Shown one piece after another: positions 1 to 7,818 of a stretch of DNA of 64,000 nucleotides (position 1 is the first letter of the stretch; the number at the start of each line of letters is the position of its first letter). A program made the position numbers and the translations under genes. The notes under the pieces are model-generated. The model saw only the letters and a program-made list of their open reading frames with translations. It made no database searches and was not told the DNA's origin. The DNA is from Halobellus rarus (GTDB lineage: Archaea > Halobacteriota > Halobacteria > Halobacteriales > Haloferacaceae): positions 1 through 64,000 of the forward strand of contig NZ_JANHDI010000010.1 in assembly GCF_024494595.1 (NCBI RefSeq). The letters are read 5' to 3'.

Positions 1-524
1 TGGCGGAGCATTTAGAGCGCGTCGTGAACGTCCACGTCTCAGTCGATGACAGCGGGGAGAGCGTGACGTTCCTCCGGACGATCGAGGACGGACCGACGGA
101 CCGCTCCTACGGCGTCCACGTCGCGGAGTTGGCGGGCGTTCCCGACCCGGTCGTCTCCCGCGCCGACGAGGTGCTCGCGCGCCTCCGCGCCGACGAGGCG
201 ATCGAAGCTCGCGGGAGCGGCGGCGGAACGGGCAGCAGTGAACCCACGCAGGCCGTGTTCGACCTCTCAGCGGGGGAGTTCGCCGGCGGCGGGGAGACGA
301 GAGACGGCACCGGCGCGGCCGCCGAAGCGAGCGCGGCCGACGGCGGTCGAGCGGAGGGCGCGTCGGCGACGGGCACGGCGTCCGGTGACGAGTCCGCGGC
401 GACCGAGCATCGGCCGGAACTGGAGGACATCGCAACCCAACTCGACGACCTGGACCTGAACGAGACCTCGCCGATCGAACTGATGGCGACCGTCCAGAAG
501 TGGCAGGAGCGACTGGACGAGTAG
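1..524 (+). CDS. mutS: DNA mismatch repair protein MutS, C-terminal part (5' end outside window)
   Basis: This is the last ~173 residues of a MutS-family mismatch-recognition ATPase; reading is open back to base 3, so the start lies upstream of the window. The segment SYGVHVAELAGVPDPVVSRA matches the conserved end of the MutS ATPase domain (SYGxxVAxLAGxP in the family). It is followed by the helix-turn-helix tail, a low-complexity Ala/Gly/Glu-rich linker of ~70 residues typical of haloarchaeal MutS, and a short terminal helix ending in QERLDE. The Walker motifs are not in the window. Haloarchaea carry several MutS paralogs and the visible part cannot say which one this is. Confidence 0.88.
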   Translation, partial: AEHLERVVNVHVSVDDSGESVTFLRTIEDGPTDRSYGVHVAELAGVPDPVVSRADEVLARLRADEAIEARGSGGGTGSSEPTQAVFDLSAGEFAGGGETRDGTGAAAEASAADGGRAEGASATGTASGDESAATEHRPELEDIATQLDDLDLNETSPIELMATVQKWQERLDE

Positions 525-630
525 CCGCGATCGATGTACTCGACGGGCGGGTGTTCCAGCACCCGACCAGCCCGCCGCACCCGAATCAACGGGTCTACGC
601 TTTTGTACCCGGAGTGTGTTACGTTGGCAT

Positions 631-1293
631 ATGTCGTTCATCATCGTCGGGTACGGACGAGTCGGCAGGCGGACTGCCCGGATTCTCCACGAAGAGGGGT
701 ACCCGGTCGTTGTCGTCGACAACGACCCCGACAGGGCCGACCGCGCCCGCGAGGCCGGCTTCGAGGTCGTCGAAGGAGACGGGAGCAACGAGTCGGTCCT
801 GAAGCGCGCGGGCGTCGAGAACGCCGTCGCGCTCGGCGGACTCACCGGTGATCCCAACATAAATTTCGCTGCCTGTATGATCGGCAAGGACTTCGGCTGT
901 CGGGTGGCGATGCGGATCAGCGAGGACTTCCGAGAGGAGATCTACGACCGCTACGAGGAGGACGTCGACGAGGTCATCTACCCCGAGCGGCTCGGCGCGG
1001 CGGGGGCGAAGACGGCGCTGCTCGGGGGGAGTTTCAACGCGCTCGGCGAGCTGACCGAACAGCTACGGCTCACGACGGTGACGATTCCGGAGGGCGCACC
1101 GGTGATCGGACGGAAGGTCAACGACATCGACCTCGACGATTTCGGCCGGGTCTACGCCCACGGTCGAAAGCGCGAGGCGATGACGATCCCCCTGCCCGGG
1201 ACGATCGTCGAGGCCGGCGACCAGCTCGCGCTGGTGGTCGACGACGAGGACGACGGACTCGAACGGGCGCGTTCGACGCTCCTCGGCGAGTAG
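631..1293 (+). CDS. TrkA-type K+ channel/transporter regulatory subunit (RCK N + C)
   Basis: The 220-residue protein starts with a Rossmann fold: FIIVGYGRVGRR (GxGxxG) at residues 3-14 and an acidic residue after strand two (VVVDNDPDRA), as expected for NAD(H) binding in TrkA-N/RCK domains. From about residue 140 a TrkA-C domain follows (VTIPEGAPVIGRKVNDIDL). This is the soluble subunit that gates a Trk or Ktr potassium channel from the cytoplasm in response to nucleotide; K+ uptake is central to haloarchaeal osmotic balance. No channel gene lies next to it. I chose the ATG at 631 because the Rossmann strand begins immediately after it; an upstream in-frame start would add only MLRWH. Identity beyond the family is not resolved. 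Confidence 0.88.
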   Translation: MSFIIVGYGRVGRRTARILHEEGYPVVVVDNDPDRADRAREAGFEVVEGDGSNESVLKRAGVENAVALGGLTGDPNINFAACMIGKDFGCRVAMRISEDFREEIYDRYEEDVDEVIYPERLGAAGAKTALLGGSFNALGELTEQLRLTTVTIPEGAPVIGRKVNDIDLDDFGRVYAHGRKREAMTIPLPGTIVEAGDQLALVVDDEDDGLERARSTLLGE

Positions 1294-1651
1294 TCGGGGA
1301 GCGCAATACGATCGAGGGATTACGAGAGCGAACGGAAATCGTCCGATGCGTCGTCGCGGGGGACGACGACGCGCCGTCGAACCGGGGTGCAACGTCCGCG
1401 TGTTGGGCGCGCGGTGGGAGGATGGGAACTGAGGCCGTCAAAGGCTGTTGTGGTCCCTCACCGGCGGTCGCGTCGAATGGGGAAGCGACCGCCGAGAGAG
1501 GGTACGACAGCCCTCGGCAGCGGGACGGAATGACCGTCCCTGGGAGTGCGCGCCCGATCGTTTGCTCTTCCGTGTCACACTTAAAACCGCGTCAGACGAC
1601 CGGCAGACTGCGTCCGTGTCAGCCCCCGCACGACTCGGGAGCGAAAAGGGA
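1294..1651. other. Intergenic region without a supported gene
   Basis: This lies between the TrkA-type gene and the 3' end of the small YeeE gene, so it is a tail-to-tail gap. Open frames run through it on both strands, but none has a recognisable domain or a credible start context. A TATA-like CACTTAAAAC near 1579 has no obvious gene after it. I see nothing else I can support. Confidence 0.5.
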
Positions 1652-2074
1652 TCAACTCCGCCAGTACCCCTGCAGGTACGCGCCGACGAACATCCCGGCG
1701 AGCGCCCACAGGATGGTGACGTTACCGATACCGAGGCTGGCGTAGGCCGCGCCGGGACAGATCCCCGACAGCCCCCAGCCGACGCCGAAGATCGCGCCGC
1801 CGATCAGGACGTTCCTATCGAACGGTTTCAGCCGGCGTTCGTACCGGCTTCCGGTCAGCGGTGCACGATCCCGGATCCGCGGCAGTACCGCGAAGGCGAT
1901 CCCGGAGACGATCGCCGCGCCGAACATGACGAACGGCAGTCCGAGGTCTTCGAACTGAAGGAAGTCCAGCACGACCTCCGGCCGCGCCATATGACTGAAT
2001 CCCAGTCCGAACCCGAAGATCACGCCGCCGACGAGGATCAGCGGGATGAACAGGGGATGGCGGTCCTCGCTCAT
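1652..2074 (-). CDS. YeeE/YedE family membrane protein (small half)
   Basis: A 140-residue membrane protein with about four hydrophobic segments. It contains GLSGICPGAAYA, the Cys-containing motif of YeeE/YedE (TsuA-like) proteins, whose bacterial members import thiosulfate; the cysteines are thought to hand sulfur through the membrane. The family is often split into two short proteins in archaea, and this is one half: its ATG overlaps the stop of the upstream gene by four bases (2071-2074), which indicates translational coupling. The start at MSEDRHPLF is set by that overlap; the frame stays open upstream but reads basic non-membrane sequence there. It sits with TusA, DsrE and rhodanese genes, so sulfur traffic is the likely role. 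The exact substrate is not known. Confidence 0.85.
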   Translation of the reverse strand: MSEDRHPLFIPLILVGGVIFGFGLGFSHMARPEVVLDFLQFEDLGLPFVMFGAAIVSGIAFAVLPRIRDRAPLTGSRYERRLKPFDRNVLIGGAIFGVGWGLSGICPGAAYASLGIGNVTILWALAGMFVGAYLQGYWRS

Positions 2075-2628
2075 GGGCTCACCCCCAGCGCGGCGACGAC
2101 CTGCGCGGTCACGATAGCGACGAGTAGGAACGTCGCCACGCCGACGAGCGAGGTCTTCGACGCCGAGCCGACGCCGCAGACGCCGTGGCCGGAGGTACAT
2201 CCCTTACCGATCCGGGTTCCGATCCCGACAAGGATGCCGCCGAAGAACAGCCGCCAGGGCTGGACGGCGGTCGTCCAGAGCGTAACGCCGGCGACCTCGT
2301 ACAGTTCGCCCGTCGTTCCGGGTTCGTAGAGCGACGTCGTGACAACGCCGGACTGTACCGTCGCAGCGAACGCCAGACCGCCGAGGACGATGCCGAGCGT
2401 GAAGACGACTCGCCAGTCCCGCGAGGAGACGTACTTCTGGAACCGCGACTGGTCGGAAACGTACGACAGCGTCGACTCGAGGAACGTACTCGCTCCGGCC
2501 GGGATGCCTGTGCCGATGTAAATAACGATCACGCCGAGACCGACGAGGAGCCCCCCGACGGCGTAGCGACTGATCCCGTTCGGGAACAGTTCGGCGAATA
2601 TCTGCAGCGGAAGTGGATCTGTTACCAT
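2071..2628 (-). CDS. YeeE/YedE family membrane protein (large half)
   Basis: A 185-residue protein with about five hydrophobic segments. The motif IGKGCTSGHGVCG near residue 140 is the second Cys motif of YeeE/YedE transporters (GxGCTSGHG in TsuA). Together with the downstream small half, which overlaps it by four bases, it reconstructs one full YeeE/YedE unit with both cysteine sites. It is co-directional with the rhodanese-lactamase gene 39 bases upstream, so the three genes probably form one transcript starting near 3900. Inferred role: movement of thiosulfate, sulfide or another reduced sulfur species across the membrane, feeding the cytoplasmic sulfur carriers encoded on the other side of the divergent promoter. 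Confidence 0.86.
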   Translation of the reverse strand: MVTDPLPLQIFAELFPNGISRYAVGGLLVGLGVIVIYIGTGIPAGASTFLESTLSYVSDQSRFQKYVSSRDWRVVFTLGIVLGGLAFAATVQSGVVTTSLYEPGTTGELYEVAGVTLWTTAVQPWRLFFGGILVGIGTRIGKGCTSGHGVCGVGSASKTSLVGVATFLLVAIVTAQVVAALGVSP

Positions 2629-2667
2629 TCGTGTGTTATTGGGTCGTGTATTTTAGAGTCGTTCGCC

Positions 2668-3870
2668 TCAGTCTCCGGCGAGAGATTCCTGGCTGGCCGC
2701 GCAGTTGTTCGGGCCGAGTTCCAGGGTGAACGCCTCCTCGTCGTCGACGGCGTTCTGTCCGAGGTTCGTCGCGATGATCTCCTCGTAGTTCGCCGGCCGC
2801 GGCGGCATATCCGAGAGGATCACCTCCACGAACTCCGATTCCTCCATCGTCAGCGCGTCCATCTCCGCTTTCAGGTCGCCGATCGGGGCCGTGTACGTGC
2901 CGTCTTCCGCTGGTTCCGCGGCATCACTGAAGTGCGCGCCGCCGACGAGCGTGTCGTCGGGCAGGGAGAGCACGCGCTCTTGGAGGGACTCGTAGAGCAG
3001 TCGCGCGGCGTCGGGCGCGCCCTCGTCGCCCTCTTCGAGGTCCGGGCGGGCGACGCTCTCGATGAACAACCCGTCGCCCGTCGCCAGCAGGCTCTCGTCG
3101 AGTAGGTACGACGTCATGCCCGTCGTGTGCCCCGGCGTGGCCACGGTCTCGACCGTCGCTTCTCCGACACTGAACGTGTCGCCGTCCTCGGCCGTCGTCA
3201 CCTCGTCGGCGTAGGTGACGCCGCGGTCGACCGCCGCGGCGGGGATGACGCCCTCGACGCCTTCCGCGTCGAGGTCGCGAACGCCGGAGATGTGGTCGGC
3301 GTGGATGTGGGTGTCGAACGCGTAGGTGAGCTCGGCATCGAGTTCGGAGGCGTCCTCGAGGTAGCGGTCGGTGAACGCGCGCAGGGGGTCGACGACGGCG
3401 GCCTCGCCGCCGTCGACCAGCAGGTAGCCGAGACAGCCCGAGGAGGGCCGCTGGTACTGGTAGAGGTCTCCAGCGCCGTCGTAGTTCGTGACTTCGACGC
3501 GCTCGTAGATCTCGGCCCAGCCGTTCATACCGTCTTCGAGGTGATTGACGTCGTAGCCGCGGGCCTTGAGCGCGCCGGCGACGAACTCGCTGGCGCCGCC
3601 CTTCGCGCACAGAACCGTGATCTCGCGGTCCTCGGGGACCTGTTCGAGGACGTCGTCGTCGATGTCGTCTTCCAGGAAGTGGAAGTACGGGAGGTTGATG
3701 GTGGTGACGGTGTCGTCGTCGATGTGCCACTCCTCGTAGTCGGACTGCATTCGGGTGTCGAGGAGTGTGACGTCCTCGCCGGCGTCGATGCGGTCCTTCA
3801 GCGCTTCGGGGGAGACGGAGTCGACCTCCGCCTCGGGCGTCGGCAAGTCTTCCGGGTTCATGTTGTACAC
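2668..3870 (-). CDS. Rhodanese-metallo-beta-lactamase fusion, persulfide dioxygenase type
   Basis: A 400-residue cytoplasmic enzyme with two domains. Residues ~15-130 are a rhodanese domain with the active-site loop VLCAKGGAS (catalytic Cys first in the loop). Residues ~140-370 are a metallo-beta-lactamase fold with THIHADHISG (HxHxDH), ATPGHTTG and LATGDGLF, the ligand set used by glyoxalase II and ETHE1-type persulfide dioxygenases. ETHE1-like enzymes oxidise glutathione or protein persulfide to sulfite; the rhodanese domain can move sulfur onto or off the substrate. Haloarchaea lack glutathione, so the thiol carrier is unknown (gamma-glutamylcysteine is plausible). It heads the minus-strand sulfur operon. 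The ATG at 3870 leaves an AT-rich TATA about 27 bases upstream; an ATG at 3861 is the alternative. Confidence 0.85.
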   Translation of the reverse strand: MYNMNPEDLPTPEAEVDSVSPEALKDRIDAGEDVTLLDTRMQSDYEEWHIDDDTVTTINLPYFHFLEDDIDDDVLEQVPEDREITVLCAKGGASEFVAGALKARGYDVNHLEDGMNGWAEIYERVEVTNYDGAGDLYQYQRPSSGCLGYLLVDGGEAAVVDPLRAFTDRYLEDASELDAELTYAFDTHIHADHISGVRDLDAEGVEGVIPAAAVDRGVTYADEVTTAEDGDTFSVGEATVETVATPGHTTGMTSYLLDESLLATGDGLFIESVARPDLEEGDEGAPDAARLLYESLQERVLSLPDDTLVGGAHFSDAAEPAEDGTYTAPIGDLKAEMDALTMEESEFVEVILSDMPPRPANYEEIIATNLGQNAVDDEEAFTLELGPNNCAASQESLAGD

Positions 3871-4153
3871 CCAATCCTACTGGGTGCCCGCACAAAAATA
3901 TTTGCATAGTAGTTCAGTAATCGCACAATATAAATTGACACGGGAAGACCCTCGAAATCGTAGCTAAACGGATTTGGACACCAATACGGGCACATCTCTG
4001 TGGGGGTAATAGATTCTCGTCCGTGCTCGCGTGCGCTTCGATCGAAGGCAGCCCACACTGGTTGTTCGCTGTCTCCACAAGAATCGACATTCTTTTAGTC
4101 ACCGAGCCAATATTGTGCGTTAGCTCCAATACGAAACACGGAGCAGATATCCC
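3871..4153. promoter_or_regulatory. Divergent promoter of the sulfur cluster with three TGTGCG boxes
   Basis: This gap separates the two divergent arms of the sulfur cluster. ATATTGTGCG occurs on the minus strand at 3922-3931 and on the plus strand at 4112-4121, a perfect 10-base inverted pair. A related copy (ATATTTTTGTGCG on the minus strand, about 3889-3901) overlaps the TATA region of the leftward gene, and the 4112 copy sits 33-42 bases before tusA, where its TATA box should be. A further inverted repeat, CACCCA-N7-TGGGTG, lies at about 3878-3896. I infer shared transcriptional control of both arms; the regulator is not identified. Confidence 0.5.
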
Positions 4154-4399
4154 ATGAGTGTAGAATTCGACATTGCGGAGACGCTCGACGTGAAAGGCGC
4201 ATCGTGCCCGATGCCGGTTGTCAAGACGAAGTCCGCCATCGACGACCTCTCAGAGGGAGAGGTTCTCGAGGTACTGGCGACCGACCCCGGCAGTATGAGC
4301 GACCTCGACGGCTGGGCGACCGGCACAGACGGCGTCGAGATGCTCGACCAGGTGGAAGGCGACGAGGTGTACAAACACTACGTGCGCAAGACGGAGTGA
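4154..4399 (+). CDS. tusA: TusA family sulfurtransferase (sulfur carrier)
   Basis: An 81-residue protein with the TusA/SirA fold. The signature ASCPMPVVKTK at residues 16-26 contains the CPxP motif whose cysteine carries persulfide sulfur. The rest (LEVLATDPGSMSDLDGWATGTG-like strand-helix pattern) matches the family length and layout. TusA hands sulfur from persulfide donors to acceptors in tRNA thiolation or in sulfur oxidation. Here it is followed 5 bases later by a DsrE-like gene and then a second DsrE-like gene, the arrangement seen for cytoplasmic sulfur relay in sulfur-metabolising prokaryotes. It is therefore more likely part of a dedicated sulfur-trafficking operon than a stand-alone tRNA-modification factor. 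Expression is probably tied to the inverted box at 4112-4121. Confidence 0.92.
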   Translation: MSVEFDIAETLDVKGASCPMPVVKTKSAIDDLSEGEVLEVLATDPGSMSDLDGWATGTDGVEMLDQVEGDEVYKHYVRKTE

Positions 4400-4404
4400 C
4401 CACG

Positions 4405-4788
4405 ATGGACAAGATCGGAATCATCGTCGACAGCGACAGTCCGAAGAGCCTCGCGATGGCGATGAACCTCGGACACACCGCCCTCGCCTCCGACACCGAG
4501 GTGCTCGTGTACTTCACGTTCGACGGGCTGACGCACCTGCTGGAGGGCGAAAAGGACGTCTCGGAGATCCAAGAGCTCCTCGACGAGGGAATGCCGAACC
4601 CCTACGACCTGCTCGACGCTTTCGTCGCCGACGGCGGCGACCTCGTCACGACGGTCGCCTGCACGACGACGCTCGATATGCTCGCGTGGGACCAGGAGGC
4701 CATCGACGACTCGCTCACCACGAAGTTCGCGGGTGCGGCGACGTTCCTCGAGGCCGTCGAGGACGCGGATCAGGTGTTCAGCTTCTAA
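4405..4788 (+). CDS. DsrE family sulfur relay protein
   Basis: A 127-residue soluble protein of the DsrE/DsrF fold: an opening strand KIGIIVDSDSP, a helix with MAMNLGHTALA, a hydrophobic strand EVLVYFTFDGL, and a Cys-containing strand LVTTVACTTTLDML near residue 85. In DsrE-like proteins a cysteine accepts persulfide from TusA or the DsrC relay. It starts 5 bases after tusA and ends 2 bases before the next gene, so the three are a tight operon. The ATG at 4405 is preferred because the frame upstream of it overlaps tusA. Its exact acceptor is not known. Confidence 0.82.
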   Translation: MDKIGIIVDSDSPKSLAMAMNLGHTALASDTEVLVYFTFDGLTHLLEGEKDVSEIQELLDEGMPNPYDLLDAFVADGGDLVTTVACTTTLDMLAWDQEAIDDSLTTKFAGAATFLEAVEDADQVFSF

Positions 4789-4790
4789 CG

Positions 4791-5387
4791 ATGAGCACGG
4801 ACACACCCGACTCGACGACCGGCGACGCGCCCGGCGGTGACGCCGAGGAGGCCCCCTCGCGAGCCGAACTCGCCGCGCGCGTCGAGGAACTCGAATCCCA
4901 GCTCTCGGAAGTCGCTGCCGACGAGGGGACCAAGAAGATGTCCATCGTCGCGACGAAGGGGACCCTCGACATGGCGTACCCCCCGCTCATCCTCGCCAGC
5001 ACGGCCGCCGCGTTCGGCTACGAGGTGACGGTGTTCCACACGTTCTGGGGGCTCGACATCCTCCACGAGGAGCGCTCGAAGAACCTCAAACTCAGTTCCG
5101 TCGGCAACCCCAATATGCCCGTCCCGAACGTGGTGGGCGCGCTCCCCGGAATGGATCGCGTGACGACCTCGATGATGGAAAAGCGGATCGACGACAACGA
5201 CACCGCGACCATCGAGGAACTCATCGAGACGTCCCTGGACATGGGCGTCGAGTTCCAGGCCTGCCAGATGACGATCGAACTGATGGACTACGACGAGGAC
5301 GACTTCTACGACGGCGTCACCACCGGCGTCGGTGCCGCGACGGCCATTCAGGACATGGCCGACGCCGACATCCAGCTTCTCGTTTGA
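4791..5387 (+). CDS. DsrE/DsrF/DrsH-like family protein (DsrE2 type)
   Basis: A 198-residue protein. Residues 1-50 are an acidic, low-complexity segment followed by a short coiled coil (ELAARVEELESQLSEV). The remaining ~145 residues match the DsrE2 group: KMSIVATKGTLDMAYPPLILASTAAAFG, a strand EVTVFHTFWGLDIL, and a Cys-bearing segment VEFQACQMTIELM. DsrE2 proteins occur with TusA and rhodanese in sulfur-oxidising organisms and bind sulfur on a conserved cysteine. It is the last gene of the tusA operon. I infer that TusA, DsrE and DsrE2 pass sulfur between themselves and the persulfide enzyme encoded divergently. Confidence 0.83.
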   Translation: MSTDTPDSTTGDAPGGDAEEAPSRAELAARVEELESQLSEVAADEGTKKMSIVATKGTLDMAYPPLILASTAAAFGYEVTVFHTFWGLDILHEERSKNLKLSSVGNPNMPVPNVVGALPGMDRVTTSMMEKRIDDNDTATIEELIETSLDMGVEFQACQMTIELMDYDEDDFYDGVTTGVGAATAIQDMADADIQLLV

Positions 5388-5497
5388 GTCGGAGCCGATA
5401 ACGCAGCGGCACTTTTCGCTCCGATAGACGCAGACGACGGGCAGACCGGAGCTGCCGAACCGGCAGGCTTCTTGGGTGCGGTGGCCCACACTGAGGT

Positions 5498-6142
5498 ATG
5501 CAGTCGTGGAGCGCGCTCTTCGAGCGGGCGGCCGAGTACGACGTCGACGAGACCGAAGTCCGCGAAACGCTCGACGCGGTCAGAGCGTCCGCCGAGCGCG
5601 ACGGAGACGGAGTGGAGTCGACGGCGGGGACGAGCGGCGAGACGGACGCAGCGGATGAGGGGGTGACACCGCCCGCCGAGTCCAGTCCCGCGCGGGTCGT
5701 CGCCGACGCCGACGTCCTCGCCGCGGACCTGTTCGTCGACGGCGACGCGAGACGCGCGCTCGATCACCTGCGAGAACACACCTGGACGGCGCTCGTCGCG
5801 AGCGATCCCCTCGTCGACGACGCCGAGGCCGTCGTCGCCGAGATCGCCGACGCGGACCTCGCGGGCGCGTGGCGCGAGCGCCTCTCGGCGTGGTGTGAGT
5901 CCGTCGCCCACCCGGCGGGCGATCACCCGGCGCTCGCGACCGCCTACCGCGGCGGCGCGATGCACATTCTCTCCTACGACGACCGCCTGCTCTCGGCGGA
6001 AGCGGGAGCGACCCTCGGCAGCCGACTCTCCGTGAGCGCCCGCCACCCGCGCGCGTTCGCGACGCTCTTCGACGCCGAGAGCCTGTACCGAGAGGTCGAG
6101 GGCGGGGAGTATCCGGGGCCCGATCGGGACCCGCGCGAGTGA
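5498..6142 (+). CDS. Conserved haloarchaeal protein with a PIN-like domain
   Basis: A 214-residue protein. Residues 1-35 form a helical segment, residues ~36-65 are an acidic linker, and the rest resembles a PIN-like nuclease fold: an acidic residue after the first strand (VVADADVLAADLF), central helices, and a late strand with acidic residues (AMHILSYDDRLLS). PIN domains carry three or four acidic residues that bind metal for RNA cleavage, and this pattern of D/D..DD is compatible with that. No antitoxin gene is adjacent, so a toxin role is not supported. I cannot assign a substrate. A stem-loop lies 5 bases after the stop. Confidence 0.6.
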   Translation: MQSWSALFERAAEYDVDETEVRETLDAVRASAERDGDGVESTAGTSGETDAADEGVTPPAESSPARVVADADVLAADLFVDGDARRALDHLREHTWTALVASDPLVDDAEAVVAEIADADLAGAWRERLSAWCESVAHPAGDHPALATAYRGGAMHILSYDDRLLSAEAGATLGSRLSVSARHPRAFATLFDAESLYREVEGGEYPGPDRDPRE

Positions 6143-6146
6143 GACT

Positions 6147-6179
6147 CCTGCCCGACGAATCTCGCTCGCGTCGGGCAGG
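6147..6179 (+). terminator. Perfect 11-bp stem-loop just after the PIN-like gene
   Basis: CCTGCCCGACG at 6147-6157 pairs perfectly with CGTCGGGCAGG at 6169-6179 across an 11-base loop. It starts 5 bases after the stop codon. It lacks the T-run usual at archaeal termination sites, so it may be an mRNA 3' stabilising hairpin rather than a terminator. Confidence 0.45.
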
Positions 6180-6245
6180 GCGGAAGCCCCCGCTGGCCCG
6201 GACGCGGATCGAAGGTCGTTTCCACGACGCGACGAAGGCACGTCT

Positions 6246-6641
6246 ATGGTGACCGAAACGGCGCCGGAGGAACTGGAATCCCGTCTCGACGACGAGGAGG
6301 TCGCGGTCGTCGATATCCGGGACTCCTCGTCGTACGCGGCCGGACACGTCGACGGCGCGGTGAACGTGCCGCCGAACCGACTGTCGCCGGCGGCGCTCGA
6401 CGCGCCCTGGGCAGCGGCCGAGGAGGTCGTCGTCTCCTGCTACGTCGGAAAGAGCTCGAAGCGCGTGGCGGCGGTTCTCTCGGAGCGCCTCGACGCCGAC
6501 GTGTCGAGCCTCCGCGGCGGGTTCGACGCCTGGGACGGCCCCGTCGACGACGGACGCGAGAGCGACGGCCGGGGCCCGTCCGAGGGACCGAGCGGCGTCG
6601 GCGACGAGGCCGCGTCCGGAAGCACGGACGCGCCGTTCTGA
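6246..6641 (+). CDS. Rhodanese-like domain protein
   Basis: A 131-residue protein with a single rhodanese domain in residues 5-100: VAVVDIRDSSSYAAGHVDGAVNVP is the typical entry, VVVSCYVGKSSKR is the active-site loop with the catalytic Cys, and LRGGFDAWDGP the closing motif. Such single-domain proteins (GlpE/PspE type) transfer sulfur to thiols or cyanide. The last ~30 residues are an acidic disordered tail. It lies close to, but outside, the sulfur operon and has its own start. A role in thiosulfate or persulfide chemistry is likely; the partner is not known. Confidence 0.85.
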   Translation: MVTETAPEELESRLDDEEVAVVDIRDSSSYAAGHVDGAVNVPPNRLSPAALDAPWAAAEEVVVSCYVGKSSKRVAAVLSERLDADVSSLRGGFDAWDGPVDDGRESDGRGPSEGPSGVGDEAASGSTDAPF

Positions 6642-6699
6642 GCGGTCGCTGGCGGTGCGATCGGCCCTCGGGGAAATCCGGCCGCTCCGGCGATCGACC

Positions 6700-6810
6700 T
6701 CAGCCCTGCCACCTGAGCCCGCAGTTCTGGCACACGTTCGGCCCGTCGGCCTCGGATTCGATGTCTGTGGAGCGGCACTTCGGACACTCGGTTTCGGCTT
6801 CTGCTGCCAT
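6700..6810 (-). CDS. Small zinc-ribbon protein (36 aa)
   Basis: A short open frame encodes 36 residues beginning MAAEAETECPKCRSTD and ending VCQNCGLRWQG. Two CxxC knuckles 15 residues apart (CPKC and CQNC) make a complete zinc ribbon with almost nothing else. Tiny zinc-ribbon proteins of this kind are numerous in haloarchaea. It lies between the rhodanese gene and the L15e gene, and TATA-like AT-rich sequence lies just upstream (about 6832-6840). Function is unknown; nucleic-acid or protein binding is possible. It is shorter than most annotation cut-offs and easily missed. Confidence 0.72.
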   Translation of the reverse strand: MAAEAETECPKCRSTDIESEADGPNVCQNCGLRWQG

Positions 6811-6978
6811 ACTCTCGCGGTCGTCGATCGATAGTAAAAAAGCGTGAGGGTCGTTCCCGCGTTCTTGAACCGACGCAAACAGTCATACGGACAGTCGAGC
6901 GGTTTCGCCGAAACCGTCGCTACGGGGTCGAAAAAAACGTGAGAACGTGATCCGCAGGGGTTCGTCGGGGAGCTCCGA

Positions 6979-7569
6979 TTACTTGCCGCGACGTCGGTCC
7001 GAGGAGATGCTCGGACGGGTGTGCTCGGAGCCTTTCCCGCGGTTCTGGAGGCCGCGGTTGGAGCGTCCGGCGTTGGTCAGGCCGCGGAAGGCGCGCCCCT
7101 TGTGGTCGTCGCTGCAGATCCAGTTGAGGTCGTCGTCACTCTGGATCGCGCCGTGCTCGGGATCGACGAGGATCACTTCGTGCCACTTCTGGGAGCCGTC
7201 TTCGCCGACCCAGTAGGAGGCGAGCGTCCGGAGGTTCGGATGTTTCCGCGCGGCGCGCTCCTCGGCGATGCGCTGGATGCTCTTGCGGCGACCGATCCGG
7301 TTGACGCCCTGGCGCTTGCTGCGGCGGCCCGCCTTGAACCGCTGCTTGCGGGCGTTGCCCTTGCGGACGGCCACGCGCACCACGACGATGCCCTGCTTGG
7401 CCTTGTAGCCGAGTTCGCGGGCCTTGTCGAGGCGCGTCGGTCGATCGACGCGGACGATGGCGCCCTGCTCGCGCCACTCCTGTTTTCGCTGCCACTGCAG
7501 CTCGGCGAGCTTGCCGTCGCCGGGCTGTTTCCACGCTTCCTTGATGTGAGAGTAGAAGCTTCGTGCCAT
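6979..7569 (-). CDS. rpl15e: 50S ribosomal protein L15e
   Basis: A 196-residue basic protein starting MARSFYSHIKEAWKQP and rich in Lys and Arg, with the L15e signatures QWQRKQEWREQGAIVRVDRP, GYKAKQGIVVVRV and GRRSKRQGVNRIGRRKS. L15e is an archaeal/eukaryotic protein of the large ribosomal subunit, contacting 23S rRNA. Length fits the family. The start at 7569 is fixed by the invariant N-terminus, although the frame stays open for more than 800 bases upstream. It contrasts with its acidic neighbours in charge, as ribosomal proteins do in haloarchaea. Confidence 0.97.
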   Translation of the reverse strand: MARSFYSHIKEAWKQPGDGKLAELQWQRKQEWREQGAIVRVDRPTRLDKARELGYKAKQGIVVVRVAVRKGNARKQRFKAGRRSKRQGVNRIGRRKSIQRIAEERAARKHPNLRTLASYWVGEDGSQKWHEVILVDPEHGAIQSDDDLNWICSDDHKGRAFRGLTNAGRSNRGLQNRGKGSEHTRPSISSDRRRGK

Positions 7570-7818
7570 TGGTTTCACCACGGGCGCTTGCGATTCGGGC
7601 GGCGTTCGACGCCGACCCACATTTCGTCCCGATTCCTCGGGTGCCCGCTGGCGTCCCGTTCGACCAGCGAGTTGCCTGCACTTTCCTCGTGGCGTTCTTA
7701 ACGACTTCGAATGTCGACCGCGGCGGGCGCTGAGAGGTTTTCCGGCCGGCCCCGCAGGAGGTCCCCGAGGCAGCGCGGGAACGAACGGCTTTTGACGCCG
7801 GGTATCGGAAGCGTACGT

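Noticed and set aside
3914-4129. Small open frames on the minus strand in the divergent sulfur promoter
   Set aside because: They cross the repeated promoter boxes, have no homologous-looking motif, and their composition differs from haloarchaeal acidic proteins.
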